A DNA stretch of 64,000 nt from Spartinivicinus ruber (GTDB lineage: Bacteria > Pseudomonadota > Gammaproteobacteria > Pseudomonadales > Zooshikellaceae), in contig NZ_CP048878.1 in assembly GCF_011009015.1 (NCBI RefSeq), forward strand, positions 2,269,001-2,333,000. The letters run 5' to 3'. How positions within the stretch are numbered: the stretch's first letter is position 1; the number at the start of each line of letters is the position of its first letter. The position numbers and the translations under genes were made by a program. Shown piece after piece: positions 9,029 to 18,040 of this stretch. Under the pieces are notes generated by a model. It was not told the DNA's origin and did not search any database. It was given only the letters and a program-made list of their open reading frames with translations.

Positions 9029-10363
9029 TTAGCCTTGTGCGGAAAGAATTCGTGATTTCCAGTCAGCAACGAACTGCTTTATTTCAGCCATGTCTAGGGT
9101 AGTCAGCTCACGGTTGTTCAGCACCAGTTTGCCATTAACCCATACATGAGTAACCTGGCGGCTACTTGCAGTATAAACAAGTTGTGAGACAGGACTATAT
9201 AAAGGTAGGTTTTCCAGCTCATCCAAGCGAACAGCAGTAATATCAGCTGCTTTACCTGTCTCTAAGCTACCAGTAATATCGTCAATTCCTAGTGCCTTTG
9301 CACCATTTAAAGTGGCCATTTTCAGTGCTTCATAAGCAGAAATGGCTTCAGCATCCTGGTGTACAGCTTTGGCTAGAATAGCTGCAGTGCGCATTTCGCC
9401 AATCATATCCAAGTCATTATTACTAGCTGCGCCATCAGTGCCCAAGGCGACATTAACGCCCGCTTGGCGTAGTTTATCGATTGGGCTAAAGCCGCTAGCT
9501 AGCTTTAAGTTGGACTCAGGGCAGTGAATGATATGACTGCCATATTGCTTGAGAAGCTCAATATCACTGTCATCAATCTGTGTCATATGCACGCACTGCA
9601 AACGAGGGCTTAATAAACCAAGGTCAGCTAGCCGTTGCATTGGACGTTTACCGTGCAGTTTAATACCTTCTTCCACTTCATGAGCAGTTTCATGGATATG
9701 CATTTGCACCATAGCATCCATATCAGCAGAAAGTTGGGCAATCTTATTGATCGGTGCGTCAGAAACGGTATACGGCGCATGAGGACCAAAGGCGATATCA
9801 ACTAGCTCTGCTTGCTTAAACTGTTCGTAAACGGCTAGCCCTTTACTGAAGTATTCATCATGGTTTTGTGCCCAGCTGGTAGGGAAATCCATGATGGGAA
9901 AGGTAATTTGTGCACGAATATTGGCATCAATTGCCACCTGGGCTGCGGTATCAGGGAAGAAATACATGTCGCTGTAAGTGGTGGTGCCGCAACGAAGCAT
10001 TTCGGCAATCGCTAGCTTAGTTCCATCACGCACGAAGTCATCGCAAACACAGGCGGCTTCAGCAGGCCAGATATGGTCATTCAACCAGGTCATTAAAGCA
10101 AGGTCGTCGGCTTTACCCCTAAACAGTGTCATGGCAGCATGACCATGGGCATTGATCAGGCCAGGGATGACCGCGTGAGCGGTTAAATCATAGCTGTGCT
10201 GAGCCTTGAGCTGCTGTTTAGCTTCAGCCGTGGGCATAATGGCAGTGATTTTACCATTGCTGATAGCGATTGAGTGGCTCTCAAGAATATCTTGACTGGC
10301 ATTAACGGGAATAACCCAGCCTGCATGAATCAGGGTATCGACCTGTTGGGTTGACTCAGACAT
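9029..10363 (-). CDS. mtaD: 5-methylthioadenosine/S-adenosylhomocysteine deaminase
   Basis: The 444-residue amidohydrolase has the N-terminal metal motif GLINAHGHAAMTLFRG (HxH), later histidines in HIHETAHEVEEG and CVHMTQ, and the aspartate in LGTDGAASNNDLDM. This is the TRZ/ATZ pattern of MTA/SAH deaminases, which release ammonia to give methylthioinosine or S-inosylhomocysteine. It diverges from mtnA across a 159-bp gap, and in Pseudomonas these two genes are also neighbours. It lies 30 bases before ubiG and may lead that transcript. Confidence 0.9.
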   Translation of the reverse strand: MSESTQQVDTLIHAGWVIPVNASQDILESHSIAISNGKITAIMPTAEAKQQLKAQHSYDLTAHAVIPGLINAHGHAAMTLFRGKADDLALMTWLNDHIWPAEAACVCDDFVRDGTKLAIAEMLRCGTTTYSDMYFFPDTAAQVAIDANIRAQITFPIMDFPTSWAQNHDEYFSKGLAVYEQFKQAELVDIAFGPHAPYTVSDAPINKIAQLSADMDAMVQMHIHETAHEVEEGIKLHGKRPMQRLADLGLLSPRLQCVHMTQIDDSDIELLKQYGSHIIHCPESNLKLASGFSPIDKLRQAGVNVALGTDGAASNNDLDMIGEMRTAAILAKAVHQDAEAISAYEALKMATLNGAKALGIDDITGSLETGKAADITAVRLDELENLPLYSPVSQLVYTASSRQVTHVWVNGKLVLNNRELTTLDMAEIKQFVADWKSRILSAQG

Positions 10364-10522
10364 AAATCACTTATTACCTTTCCTTAAAATTATTTGGCGA
10401 GTATATAACGAATATTAAATACTTTTCGAGGTTAGGGAGGTATTTAAGTTAGTAAATAAAACAGGTGTAGTTTATCCGGTTGTATAAAACCATTCTAGGA
10501 CAAAAAAAGTGAGGGAACGCTT

Positions 10523-11551
10523 GTGTATGACGTCATTAAATGGTGTGGTGACCATTTACAATTATTAGACCAGCGAAAGTTACCCCACCAACAACAAAAT
10601 TATGTGTGTTATCAAGTGGCAGATGTTATTACTGCAATCAAACTAATGGTTGTTAGAGGTGCACCTGCCATTGGTATAGCTGCAGCCTATGGTGCTGTGT
10701 TGGCTGCAAAACAGTACAATAAGACAGCTAGCTTACTAGATAATTTGGCTGTATTAGCGGCAGCAAGACCCACCGCTATTAATTTGCAGTGGGCTGTTGA
10801 GCGAATGAAAAAGCTGGTTATGGGCAATGAGGGGGAGCATTTAACTGAGTTGCTACTTACTGAAGCTGATCGGATTTTTCAACAAGAAATTACAGCTAAT
10901 CAGCGAATGGCTGCCTATGGTGCTGAGTTAATTGCACAGCCTTCTAATATACCTTGTAATGTCTTGACTCACTGCAATACTGGACGGCTAGCCACAGGAG
11001 GGAGTGGTACGGCGCTTGCCGTGATTAGTGCGTCTTATCAGCAGGGTTTAATTAATCAGCTATTTGTTGATGAAACGCGCCCTTGGTTGCAGGGCTCTCG
11101 TCTGACTTGTTGGGAGTTGCAGCAAGCTAATATCCCCTTTCAACTTAATGCGGATAGTGCAGCAGCCCACTTAATGAAAGTAGAAAAAGTCAGCTGGGTG
11201 ATTGTGGGGGCTGATCGGATTACGGCTAATGGTGATGTGGCGAATAAAATTGGTACTTATAGTTTGGCTGTATTGGCTCGTTACCATCAGGCTAAGTTAA
11301 TGGTGGTTGCCCCATTGTCAACTTGTGACCTATCGCTGGCTAATGGTAATGAGATCCCATTGGAGCATCGGGAGGCAGGAGAATTATGTTGTTTGGCTAG
11401 GCAACAGCTGTCTCCCGATAATGTAGTTGTAAACAACCCGGTCTTTGATATCACACCTGCGGAACTGGTTGACTTTATTGTTACTGAGCAAGGTGTAGTA
11501 GCAAGCCCTACCAAGACCAAGCTTGAGGCCTTGTTTCAGGGGGAGGGTTAA
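10523..11551 (+). CDS. mtnA: S-methyl-5-thioribose-1-phosphate isomerase
   Basis: The 342-residue protein starts at GTG with GAGGG upstream. It shows the MtnA/eIF2B-like signatures VRGAPAIGIAAAYG near 45-58, the catalytic cysteine segment CNTGRLATGGSGTAL near 152 and the aspartate in VGADRITANGDVANKIGTY near 235. It converts methylthioribose-1-P to methylthioribulose-1-P in methionine salvage. Divergent placement from mtaD suggests one methylthioadenosine salvage neighbourhood. It runs about 10-20 residues shorter than many homologues. Confidence 0.92.
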   Translation: MYDVIKWCGDHLQLLDQRKLPHQQQNYVCYQVADVITAIKLMVVRGAPAIGIAAAYGAVLAAKQYNKTASLLDNLAVLAAARPTAINLQWAVERMKKLVMGNEGEHLTELLLTEADRIFQQEITANQRMAAYGAELIAQPSNIPCNVLTHCNTGRLATGGSGTALAVISASYQQGLINQLFVDETRPWLQGSRLTCWELQQANIPFQLNADSAAAHLMKVEKVSWVIVGADRITANGDVANKIGTYSLAVLARYHQAKLMVVAPLSTCDLSLANGNEIPLEHREAGELCCLARQQLSPDNVVVNNPVFDITPAELVDFIVTEQGVVASPTKTKLEALFQGEG

Positions 11552-11661
11552 TGAAGTTACTTTTTATTAAAAATACAGCGCTCAATAATATTACTGATTT
11601 GTCACTTCTGAAGAAACGGCAAAAAGTCTGCAAATCATAGAGTTAGCCAGCTGCTATTGAA

Positions 11662-11690
11662 TATACAGCAGCAACGATTTGAGGTATACT
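11662..11690 (+). promoter_or_regulatory. Candidate sigma-70 promoter for gyrA
   Basis: TATACA at 11662-11667 (4 of 6 to TTGACA) is separated by 17 bases from TATACT at 11685-11690 (5 of 6 to TATAAT). It would give a leader of about 150 bases before gyrA. The match is only moderate and was found by eye. Confidence 0.25.
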
Positions 11691-11846
11691 TGGCGTCCAT
11701 TTCTTATTGTTGAAAAGCCGTTTTGTCATTTATCAAATCAAGACTTTTTATACTTATTTCTAAACAGTGCCGATGCCTGATCTTTAAGGTATTACAGGTG
11801 CAGTTGGCTTTTAGCTTGTATTTAAAATTAAGGAACGTATTCCATA

Positions 11847-14468
11847 ATGGGTGAAATTGCCAAAGAAGTCCTTCCAGTCAATATCGAAGATGAACTGAAG
11901 CAGTCCTATTTGGATTATGCGATGAGCGTAATTGTGGGACGTGCCTTGCCTGATGTACGGGATGGTTTAAAGCCAGTTCACCGCCGGGTGTTATTTGCCA
12001 TGGGTGAGCTAAGCAACGATTGGAATAAACCGTATAAGAAATCTGCCCGGGTGGTCGGTGATGTTATTGGTAAATACCATCCCCATGGAGACTCTGCTGT
12101 ATACGACACAATTGTCCGGTTAGCTCAGCCTTTCTCTATGCGTTACACCCTGGTAGATGGACAGGGTAACTTTGGTTCTGTTGATGGTGACTCGGCAGCA
12201 GCCATGCGTTATACCGAAATTCGCATGGAAAAAATTTCCCATGACATCATGGCTGATCTTGAAAAAGAGACTGTCGATTTTGTACCTAACTATGATGGTT
12301 CGGAGCAGATTCCGGTAGTGATGCCAACCCGCATACCTAACCTGTTGGTTAATGGTTCATCAGGTATTGCGGTGGGGATGGCAACGAATATTCCTCCTCA
12401 TAACTTAAACGAAGTTATTAACGCTTGTTTAGCATTTATCGATAACCCAGAGTTGGATATCGATGGTTTAATGGAATATATCCCAGGCCCAGATTTTCCT
12501 ACTGGAGCCACCATTAATGGCCGTGCGGGGATTTTGCAGGCTTATCGCACTGGGCGTGGTCGAATTTATGTGCGCGCCAAAGCAGATATTGAAGTTGATG
12601 AAAAGAAAAATAAGCAAACCATCATCATCACTGAAATTCCTTATCAACTGAACAAAGCCCGACTGATTGAGCGTATTGCAGAATTAGTTAAAGAGAAAAA
12701 AATCGAAGGCATTACGGAAATCCGTGATGAATCTGATAAAGATGGCATGCGAGTAGTGATTGAACTGCGTCGGGGTGAAGTGGGTGAGGTTATTTTGAAT
12801 AACTTATATGCCCAAACCCAGCTTGAGTCAGTGTTTGGCATCAATATGGTAGCACTGGTTGATGGTCAGCCGAAGCTGCTTAATCTGAAGGATATTATTG
12901 AGGCCTTTGTTCGCCATCGCCGTGAAGTCGTCACTCGTCGTACAGTTTATGAGCTGCGTAAGGCGAGAGAGCGAGGTCATATTTTAGAAGGGCAAGCAGT
13001 TGCGTTATCCAATATTGATCCTGTTATTCAGTTAATTAAAGAATCGCCAACGCCAGCAGAAGCTAAAGAAAAGTTAATTAATACGCCTTGGCAGGCAGGC
13101 TTGGTTTTATCGATGTTGGATAAAGCCGGAGCTGACTCTTGTCGCCCTGATGATTTGCCAGCTGAATATGGGTTACGTGATGACAAATATTACTTGTCAC
13201 CCGTACAAGCCCAAGCAATTTTAGACTTGCGTTTGCATAAGCTGACTGGGCTTGAACACGATAAGTTGCTGGAAGAATACAAGCAGCTATTAGACAAAAT
13301 TGCAGAGCTAGGATTAATTCTGGCGAGCCCTGAACGCTTAATGGAAGTCATTCGGGAAGAGTTGGAAGTTATTAAAGAAAATTATGGGGATGAGCGTCGG
13401 ACAGAGATCACCAGCTCTCGCCGTGACTTAACCGTTGAAGATCTAATCACTGAAGAAGATATGGTGGTGACCATTTCTCACGGTGGCTACGCTAAAACGA
13501 CACCATTGGATACTTATCAGGCCCAACGGCGGGGTGGAAGAGGTAAGTCAGCCAGTGGGGTTAAAGATGAAGACTTTATTGAGCACTTACTGGTTGCTAA
13601 TACTCATACCCAAATTCTTTGTTTCTCAACCAGAGGGAAAGTGTATTGGCTGAAAGTGTATGAAATACCGCAAGCCACCCGTACTTCCCGTGGCCGCCCT
13701 GTTAACAATATTCTGCCCCTAGAAGAAGGCGAGCGTATCTCTACTATTCTGCCAGTAGAAGAGTATAACGATGGCCACTTTGTCTTTATGGCAACGTCGA
13801 AAGGCACAGTAAAGAAAACCCCACTGGAGCAGTTTAGTCGTCCTCGTTCTTCAGGGCTTATTGCAGTTGACCTTGATGATGATGACCACCTAGTTGCGGC
13901 AGCTATTACCGATGGCGAGCAGGAGGCCATGCTTTTCAGCAGCGCGGGTAAAGCTATTCGATTTAAAGAGGCAGATGTGCGAGCAATGGGCAGAACTGCT
14001 CGTGGTGTGCGTGGTATTAAGTTACAAGAAGGTCAGCAGGTTATTTCACTGATTATTCCCGGCACGACTGGCCAGGTCTTAACCGCCAGTGAAAATGGCT
14101 ATGGTAAGCGTACCCGTTTGGATGACTTCCCTGTTTATGGTAGAGGTGGTCAGGGGGTTATTGCCATGCAGAGCAATGAGCGTAATGGTCCACTGGTTGG
14201 TGCTTCTCTGGTCGATGATGGTGATGAAGTCATGTTGATCTCAGATCAAGGCACCTTGGTTAGAACTCGAGTAGATGAGATTTCGATTTTAAGCCGCAAT
14301 ACTCAGGGTGTACGCTTAATTAAATTAGCTGGTGATGAGCACTTGGTAGGTATTGAGCGGGTAGCTGAGCCAGAAGAAGAGGAAACCACTGATTCAGAAG
14401 TTGTTGAAAGTGATGAGCAGAATGATGAACAGGCAAGCCCCGAAGAAGATTTGCCCGCAGATGAGTAA
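11847..14468 (+). CDS. gyrA: DNA gyrase subunit A
   Basis: The 873-residue protein has the complete GyrA layout: winged-helix/tower breakage-reunion domain with catalytic Tyr122 in AMRYTEIRM, then the six-bladed C-terminal beta-pinwheel that includes the GyrA box QRRGGRG, and an acidic tail of about 35 residues. Together with GyrB it introduces negative supercoils. The quinolone-determining residues are Ser83 and Asp87 (E. coli numbering matches directly), that is, the susceptible state. A good AAGGAA ribosome site lies upstream. It is followed by a terminator and then serC. Confidence 0.98.
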   Translation: MGEIAKEVLPVNIEDELKQSYLDYAMSVIVGRALPDVRDGLKPVHRRVLFAMGELSNDWNKPYKKSARVVGDVIGKYHPHGDSAVYDTIVRLAQPFSMRYTLVDGQGNFGSVDGDSAAAMRYTEIRMEKISHDIMADLEKETVDFVPNYDGSEQIPVVMPTRIPNLLVNGSSGIAVGMATNIPPHNLNEVINACLAFIDNPELDIDGLMEYIPGPDFPTGATINGRAGILQAYRTGRGRIYVRAKADIEVDEKKNKQTIIITEIPYQLNKARLIERIAELVKEKKIEGITEIRDESDKDGMRVVIELRRGEVGEVILNNLYAQTQLESVFGINMVALVDGQPKLLNLKDIIEAFVRHRREVVTRRTVYELRKARERGHILEGQAVALSNIDPVIQLIKESPTPAEAKEKLINTPWQAGLVLSMLDKAGADSCRPDDLPAEYGLRDDKYYLSPVQAQAILDLRLHKLTGLEHDKLLEEYKQLLDKIAELGLILASPERLMEVIREELEVIKENYGDERRTEITSSRRDLTVEDLITEEDMVVTISHGGYAKTTPLDTYQAQRRGGRGKSASGVKDEDFIEHLLVANTHTQILCFSTRGKVYWLKVYEIPQATRTSRGRPVNNILPLEEGERISTILPVEEYNDGHFVFMATSKGTVKKTPLEQFSRPRSSGLIAVDLDDDDHLVAAAITDGEQEAMLFSSAGKAIRFKEADVRAMGRTARGVRGIKLQEGQQVISLIIPGTTGQVLTASENGYGKRTRLDDFPVYGRGGQGVIAMQSNERNGPLVGASLVDDGDEVMLISDQGTLVRTRVDEISILSRNTQGVRLIKLAGDEHLVGIERVAEPEEEETTDSEVVESDEQNDEQASPEEDLPADE

Positions 14469-14487
14469 CCGCTAATCACGATAAAAT

Positions 14488-14517
14488 AAGGGCCAGGAAT
14501 TCTGGCCCTTTATATTT
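14488..14517 (+). terminator. Intrinsic terminator after gyrA
   Basis: A perfect 9-bp stem (AAGGGCCAG at 14488-14496, CTGGCCCTT at 14502-14510) with a 5-base loop is followed by TATATTT. It sits 20 bases after the gyrA stop and separates gyrA from the serC-pheA-hisC-tyrA/aroA run. Confidence 0.75.
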
Positions 14518-14593
14518 GAGTTGACCATAAGTTAATTGGGTAACGACTAAAACAAGGAAATTTAGTGACTACCCGCTAAGGAGTAAAAGGTTT

Positions 14594-15676
14594 ATGAGCC
14601 GTGCTTTTAATTTTTGCTCAGGCCCAGCCACCATGCCTGAGGCAGTTTTGGCGCAGGCACAACAAGAGCTATTAGACTGGCAAGGTAGAGGGGTGTCAGT
14701 GATGGAGGTAAGCCATCGCAGCCCAGAATTTGTTGCAGTTGTTGAAGAGGCTGAACAAGACTTACGAGATCTGCTGTCTATTTCTGATGACTATGCTGTT
14801 TTATTTATGCAAGGGGGCGCAACAGCTCAGTTTTCGACGATTCCCATGAATTTGCTAGGCACCAAGCGACAAATGGATTTTGTCGACACAGGGGTGTGGT
14901 CGCAAAAAGCTAGTAAGGAAGCCTCTCGTTATGGTGAAGTTAATATTGTTTCTTCCGCTAAAGAGAGCAATTATTGCCAAATTCCTGGCCAGTCAGAATG
15001 GCAAATAAACCCACAGGCGGCCTATTTACACTACACGCCAAATGAAACCATAAATGGGGTTGAGTTTAACTGGGTACCTACAACAGGTGATGTACCTTTA
15101 GTTGCAGATATGTCGTCCAACATTCTTTCTCGGCCAATCAATGTTAACCAATATGGTTTAATTTATGCGGGCGCGCAGAAAAATATTGGGCCTTCTGGGT
15201 TGGTCGTGGTTATTGTCAACAAAGCATTGTTTGGTAAGGCATTACCTATAACGCCATCTGTGATGAATTATGAGCAAGTGGCTAAGCATCAGTCTATGTT
15301 AAATACTCCTCCTAGTTTTGCCATTTATTTAGCTGGTTTGGTATTTAAGTGGTTGAAGCAACAAGGCGGCGTGGGAGCAATGGAAGAAATTAACCAACGT
15401 AAGGCTGAAAAGCTTTATCAGTTTATTGATCAAAGTGGCTTTTATAATAATCCAATAGACGTTAGCTGTCGTTCTTGGATGAATATTCCGTTTACTTTGG
15501 CTGATGATCAACTGGATAAACAGTTTTTAGCTGAAGCAGAAGCAAACCAGCTATTAAATTTAAAAGGCCATCGACTGGTAGGCGGAATGCGCGCTAGCCT
15601 TTATAATGCGATCCCTGAGCAGGCTGTCGATGCACTCATCGAGTTTATGAAAGACTTTGAGCAACGTTGTGGTTAA
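14594..15676 (+). CDS. serC: Phosphoserine aminotransferase
   Basis: The 360-residue class V aminotransferase begins FNFCSGPATMPEAVL and has the PLP lysine in YAGAQKNIGPSGL near 198, as in SerC. It converts 3-phosphohydroxypyruvate and glutamate to phosphoserine, and also serves pyridoxal-phosphate synthesis. TAAGGAG stands 12 bases upstream of the ATG. It heads a same-strand aromatic/serine gene run (serC, pheA, hisC, tyrA-aroA, cmk), and pheA starts six bases after its stop codon. Confidence 0.96.
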   Translation: MSRAFNFCSGPATMPEAVLAQAQQELLDWQGRGVSVMEVSHRSPEFVAVVEEAEQDLRDLLSISDDYAVLFMQGGATAQFSTIPMNLLGTKRQMDFVDTGVWSQKASKEASRYGEVNIVSSAKESNYCQIPGQSEWQINPQAAYLHYTPNETINGVEFNWVPTTGDVPLVADMSSNILSRPINVNQYGLIYAGAQKNIGPSGLVVVIVNKALFGKALPITPSVMNYEQVAKHQSMLNTPPSFAIYLAGLVFKWLKQQGGVGAMEEINQRKAEKLYQFIDQSGFYNNPIDVSCRSWMNIPFTLADDQLDKQFLAEAEANQLLNLKGHRLVGGMRASLYNAIPEQAVDALIEFMKDFEQRCG

Positions 15677-15681
15677 CCATT

Positions 15682-16776
15682 ATGTCTGAAGAATCAGCAA
15701 AAAATTTAAAAGCATTGCGCAAAAAAATAGACGATATTGATCGTAAAATCTTAGAGTTGATTAGTGATCGTGCTAATTGTGCTCAGCAAGTGGCTGAGGT
15801 TAAGAAGTCATTTAATGCTGATGCTTTTTTTTATCGGCCAGAACGTGAAGCTCAAGTATTACGTAATGTGATGGACAGTAATCAAGGGCCATTAAACGAT
15901 GAAGAAATGGCTCGGTTGTTTCGTGAAATTATGTCTGCCTGTTTGGCATTGGAGCAGCCAATTAAAGTGGCTTATTTAGGCCCAGAAGGAACTTTCACCC
16001 AGGCGGCAGCCCTTAAGCATTTTGGCCATTCGGCAATTAGTATTCCAATGTCTGCTATTGATGAAGTATTTAGGGAAGTTGAGGCCGGTGCGGTGAATTA
16101 TGGAGTAGTCCCTGTTGAAAACTCCACGGAAGGGGTGATTAATCACACCCTTGATAGCTTTATCGATTCGCCATTAAAAATTTGTGGTGAGGTTGAATTG
16201 AGAATTCATCACCACTTATTAATTGCTGATACCACGAGAAAAGACAAAATCTCTCGTATCTATTCCCATGCTCAGTCGTTTGCTCAGTGTCGTAAATGGC
16301 TTGATTCCCATTATCCTCATGCTGAGCGGATAGCAGTAAGTAGTAATGCTGAGGCTGCTAAGCGAATTAAGTCAGAATGGCACTCTGCTGCTATTGCTGG
16401 CGATATGGCAGCGGAGCTTTATGGACTTAAAAAAATATCAGAAAAAATTGAGGACCGTCCAGATAACTCAACGCGGTTTTTGATTATTGGTAATGAAGCT
16501 GTGCTGGCTAGTGGTGATGATAAAACCTCGATTGTTGTCGCCATGCGAAACCAGCCTGGGGCTCTTCACGCATTACTTGAACCATTCCATAGCCACAACA
16601 TTGATTTGACTCGTGTGGAAACCCGTCCTTCAACCAGCGGTACATGGAATTATGTATTTTTCATTGACTTTATTGGCCATATTGATAGGGCTGATGTCAG
16701 TAAAGTGATGGAAGAGGTAGGTAGTCGTGCTTCTGATTTGAAGGTGTTGGGCTCTTACCCTAAAGGGGTTTTATAA
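15682..16776 (+). CDS. pheA: Bifunctional chorismate mutase/prephenate dehydratase (P-protein)
   Basis: The 364-residue protein has an AroQ chorismate mutase domain (about 8-92, LRKKIDDIDRKILELISDR), a prephenate dehydratase domain (YLGPEGTFTQAAA from about 98) and a C-terminal ACT domain with GALH and ETRPS, the phenylalanine-binding motifs. It takes chorismate to phenylpyruvate and is expected to be feedback-inhibited by Phe. I chose ATG at 15682 (MSEESAKN) because the upstream in-frame TTG-type start overlaps serC without a better ribosome site. Confidence 0.95.
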   Translation: MSEESAKNLKALRKKIDDIDRKILELISDRANCAQQVAEVKKSFNADAFFYRPEREAQVLRNVMDSNQGPLNDEEMARLFREIMSACLALEQPIKVAYLGPEGTFTQAAALKHFGHSAISIPMSAIDEVFREVEAGAVNYGVVPVENSTEGVINHTLDSFIDSPLKICGEVELRIHHHLLIADTTRKDKISRIYSHAQSFAQCRKWLDSHYPHAERIAVSSNAEAAKRIKSEWHSAAIAGDMAAELYGLKKISEKIEDRPDNSTRFLIIGNEAVLASGDDKTSIVVAMRNQPGALHALLEPFHSHNIDLTRVETRPSTSGTWNYVFFIDFIGHIDRADVSKVMEEVGSRASDLKVLGSYPKGVL

Positions 16777-16804
16777 AATAAATAAAAATAAAGGAAGTTA
16801 ATTC

Positions 16805-17914
16805 ATGGTATGTGATGTGGAAGTGTTAACCAGGCTGGGAGTGCGTTCTATCCAGCCATACCAGCCAGGCAAACCCATTGACGAGTTGGCTCGTGAGTTC
16901 GGTTTGGAGCCTGCCAATATTATTAAGCTAGCCAGTAATGAAAACCCATTAGGGCCTTCGCCAAAGGTACTAAAAGCTATTGAGTCAGCCACTGCTGAAT
17001 TAAGCCGTTACCCAGATGGTAATGGTTTTATTTTAAAGCAAGCGATAGCGGAAAAACATGGTGTCCAGCAGGAGCAAATTACATTGGGGAATGGCTCCAA
17101 TGATGTGCTTGAGCTAATTGCGCGGGCATTTGCTGGGCCAAATGATGAAGTGGTTTTCTCTGAATATGCATTTGTGGTTTATCCGCATGCGACAAAAGCT
17201 GTGGAGGCCATACCGGTTGTAGTCCCTGCAATTAATTGGGGGCATGATTTAACTGCCATGGCTAATGCAGTAACAAACAAAACTAAGCTGGTTTTTATTG
17301 CAAACCCGAACAACCCCACAGGTACTTGGTTTAGTAAAACAGAACTTGAAGTGTTTTTAAGTAAAGTATCGGATCAGGTCATTGTGGTGCTGGATGAAGC
17401 TTATATCGAGTATGTTGATGACCCTGCGTTTCCCAATGGTTTGGATTATTTAAAGCAACACCCTAATGTGATAGTGACCCGTACTTTTTCTAAGGCCTAT
17501 GGTTTGGCTGGTTTAAGAGTGGGTTACAGTATTTCTTCACCGCAAATTGCTGATATTCTTAATCGCCTACGTCAGGCATTTAATGTGAATAGTCTGGCAT
17601 TAGTGGCCGCAGCGGCAGCCTTGTCTGACCAGCAGTATCTGGCTGACTCAGTTAAAGTAAATCAGCAGGGAATGGAGCAGTTAATCAAAGGCTTTGAAGC
17701 GTTAGGGCTGAATTATATTCCATCAAAAGGTAATTTTATTACGGTGGAGTTGGGTGAGCAAAGCCAGATGATTTACCAACAGCTATTGGCTCAAGGTGTA
17801 ATTGTGCGCCCTGTGGCTAATTATGCGATGCCTCATCATCTCCGGGTGAGCATCGGTTTGGCTGATGAAAATCAGCGCTTTTTAGTAGCACTTAAGCAGC
17901 TGGTTGCAGAATAA
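16805..17914 (+). CDS. hisC: Histidinol-phosphate aminotransferase
   Basis: The 369-residue class I/II aminotransferase has YQPGKPIDELARE at the start, NENPLGPSP near 45, the Asn/Tyr motif NPNNPTGTW near 165 and the PLP lysine in TFSKAYGLAGLRVGY near 228. HisC converts imidazole-acetol phosphate to histidinol phosphate, and in this aromatic cluster (as in Pseudomonas hisC2) it may also transaminate phenylpyruvate or hydroxyphenylpyruvate. AAAGGAAG precedes the ATG. Confidence 0.92.
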   Translation: MVCDVEVLTRLGVRSIQPYQPGKPIDELAREFGLEPANIIKLASNENPLGPSPKVLKAIESATAELSRYPDGNGFILKQAIAEKHGVQQEQITLGNGSNDVLELIARAFAGPNDEVVFSEYAFVVYPHATKAVEAIPVVVPAINWGHDLTAMANAVTNKTKLVFIANPNNPTGTWFSKTELEVFLSKVSDQVIVVLDEAYIEYVDDPAFPNGLDYLKQHPNVIVTRTFSKAYGLAGLRVGYSISSPQIADILNRLRQAFNVNSLALVAAAAALSDQQYLADSVKVNQQGMEQLIKGFEALGLNYIPSKGNFITVELGEQSQMIYQQLLAQGVIVRPVANYAMPHHLRVSIGLADENQRFLVALKQLVAE

Positions 17915-18040
17915 ACAATCTTCTGCTGGTCTCTTTAGGAACTATTGATGTTTCTTGGAATAGCAACAATAGCTCTTAGTTAGTCAACATGTAGTGTGTA
18001 ATATAAAATTGTCAGCAAAAGTGTTTGTTTAATCCACTTT

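Noticed and set aside
12091-12110. Quinolone-resistance change in GyrA
   Set aside because: Residues 83 and 87 are Ser and Asp, the usual susceptible residues.
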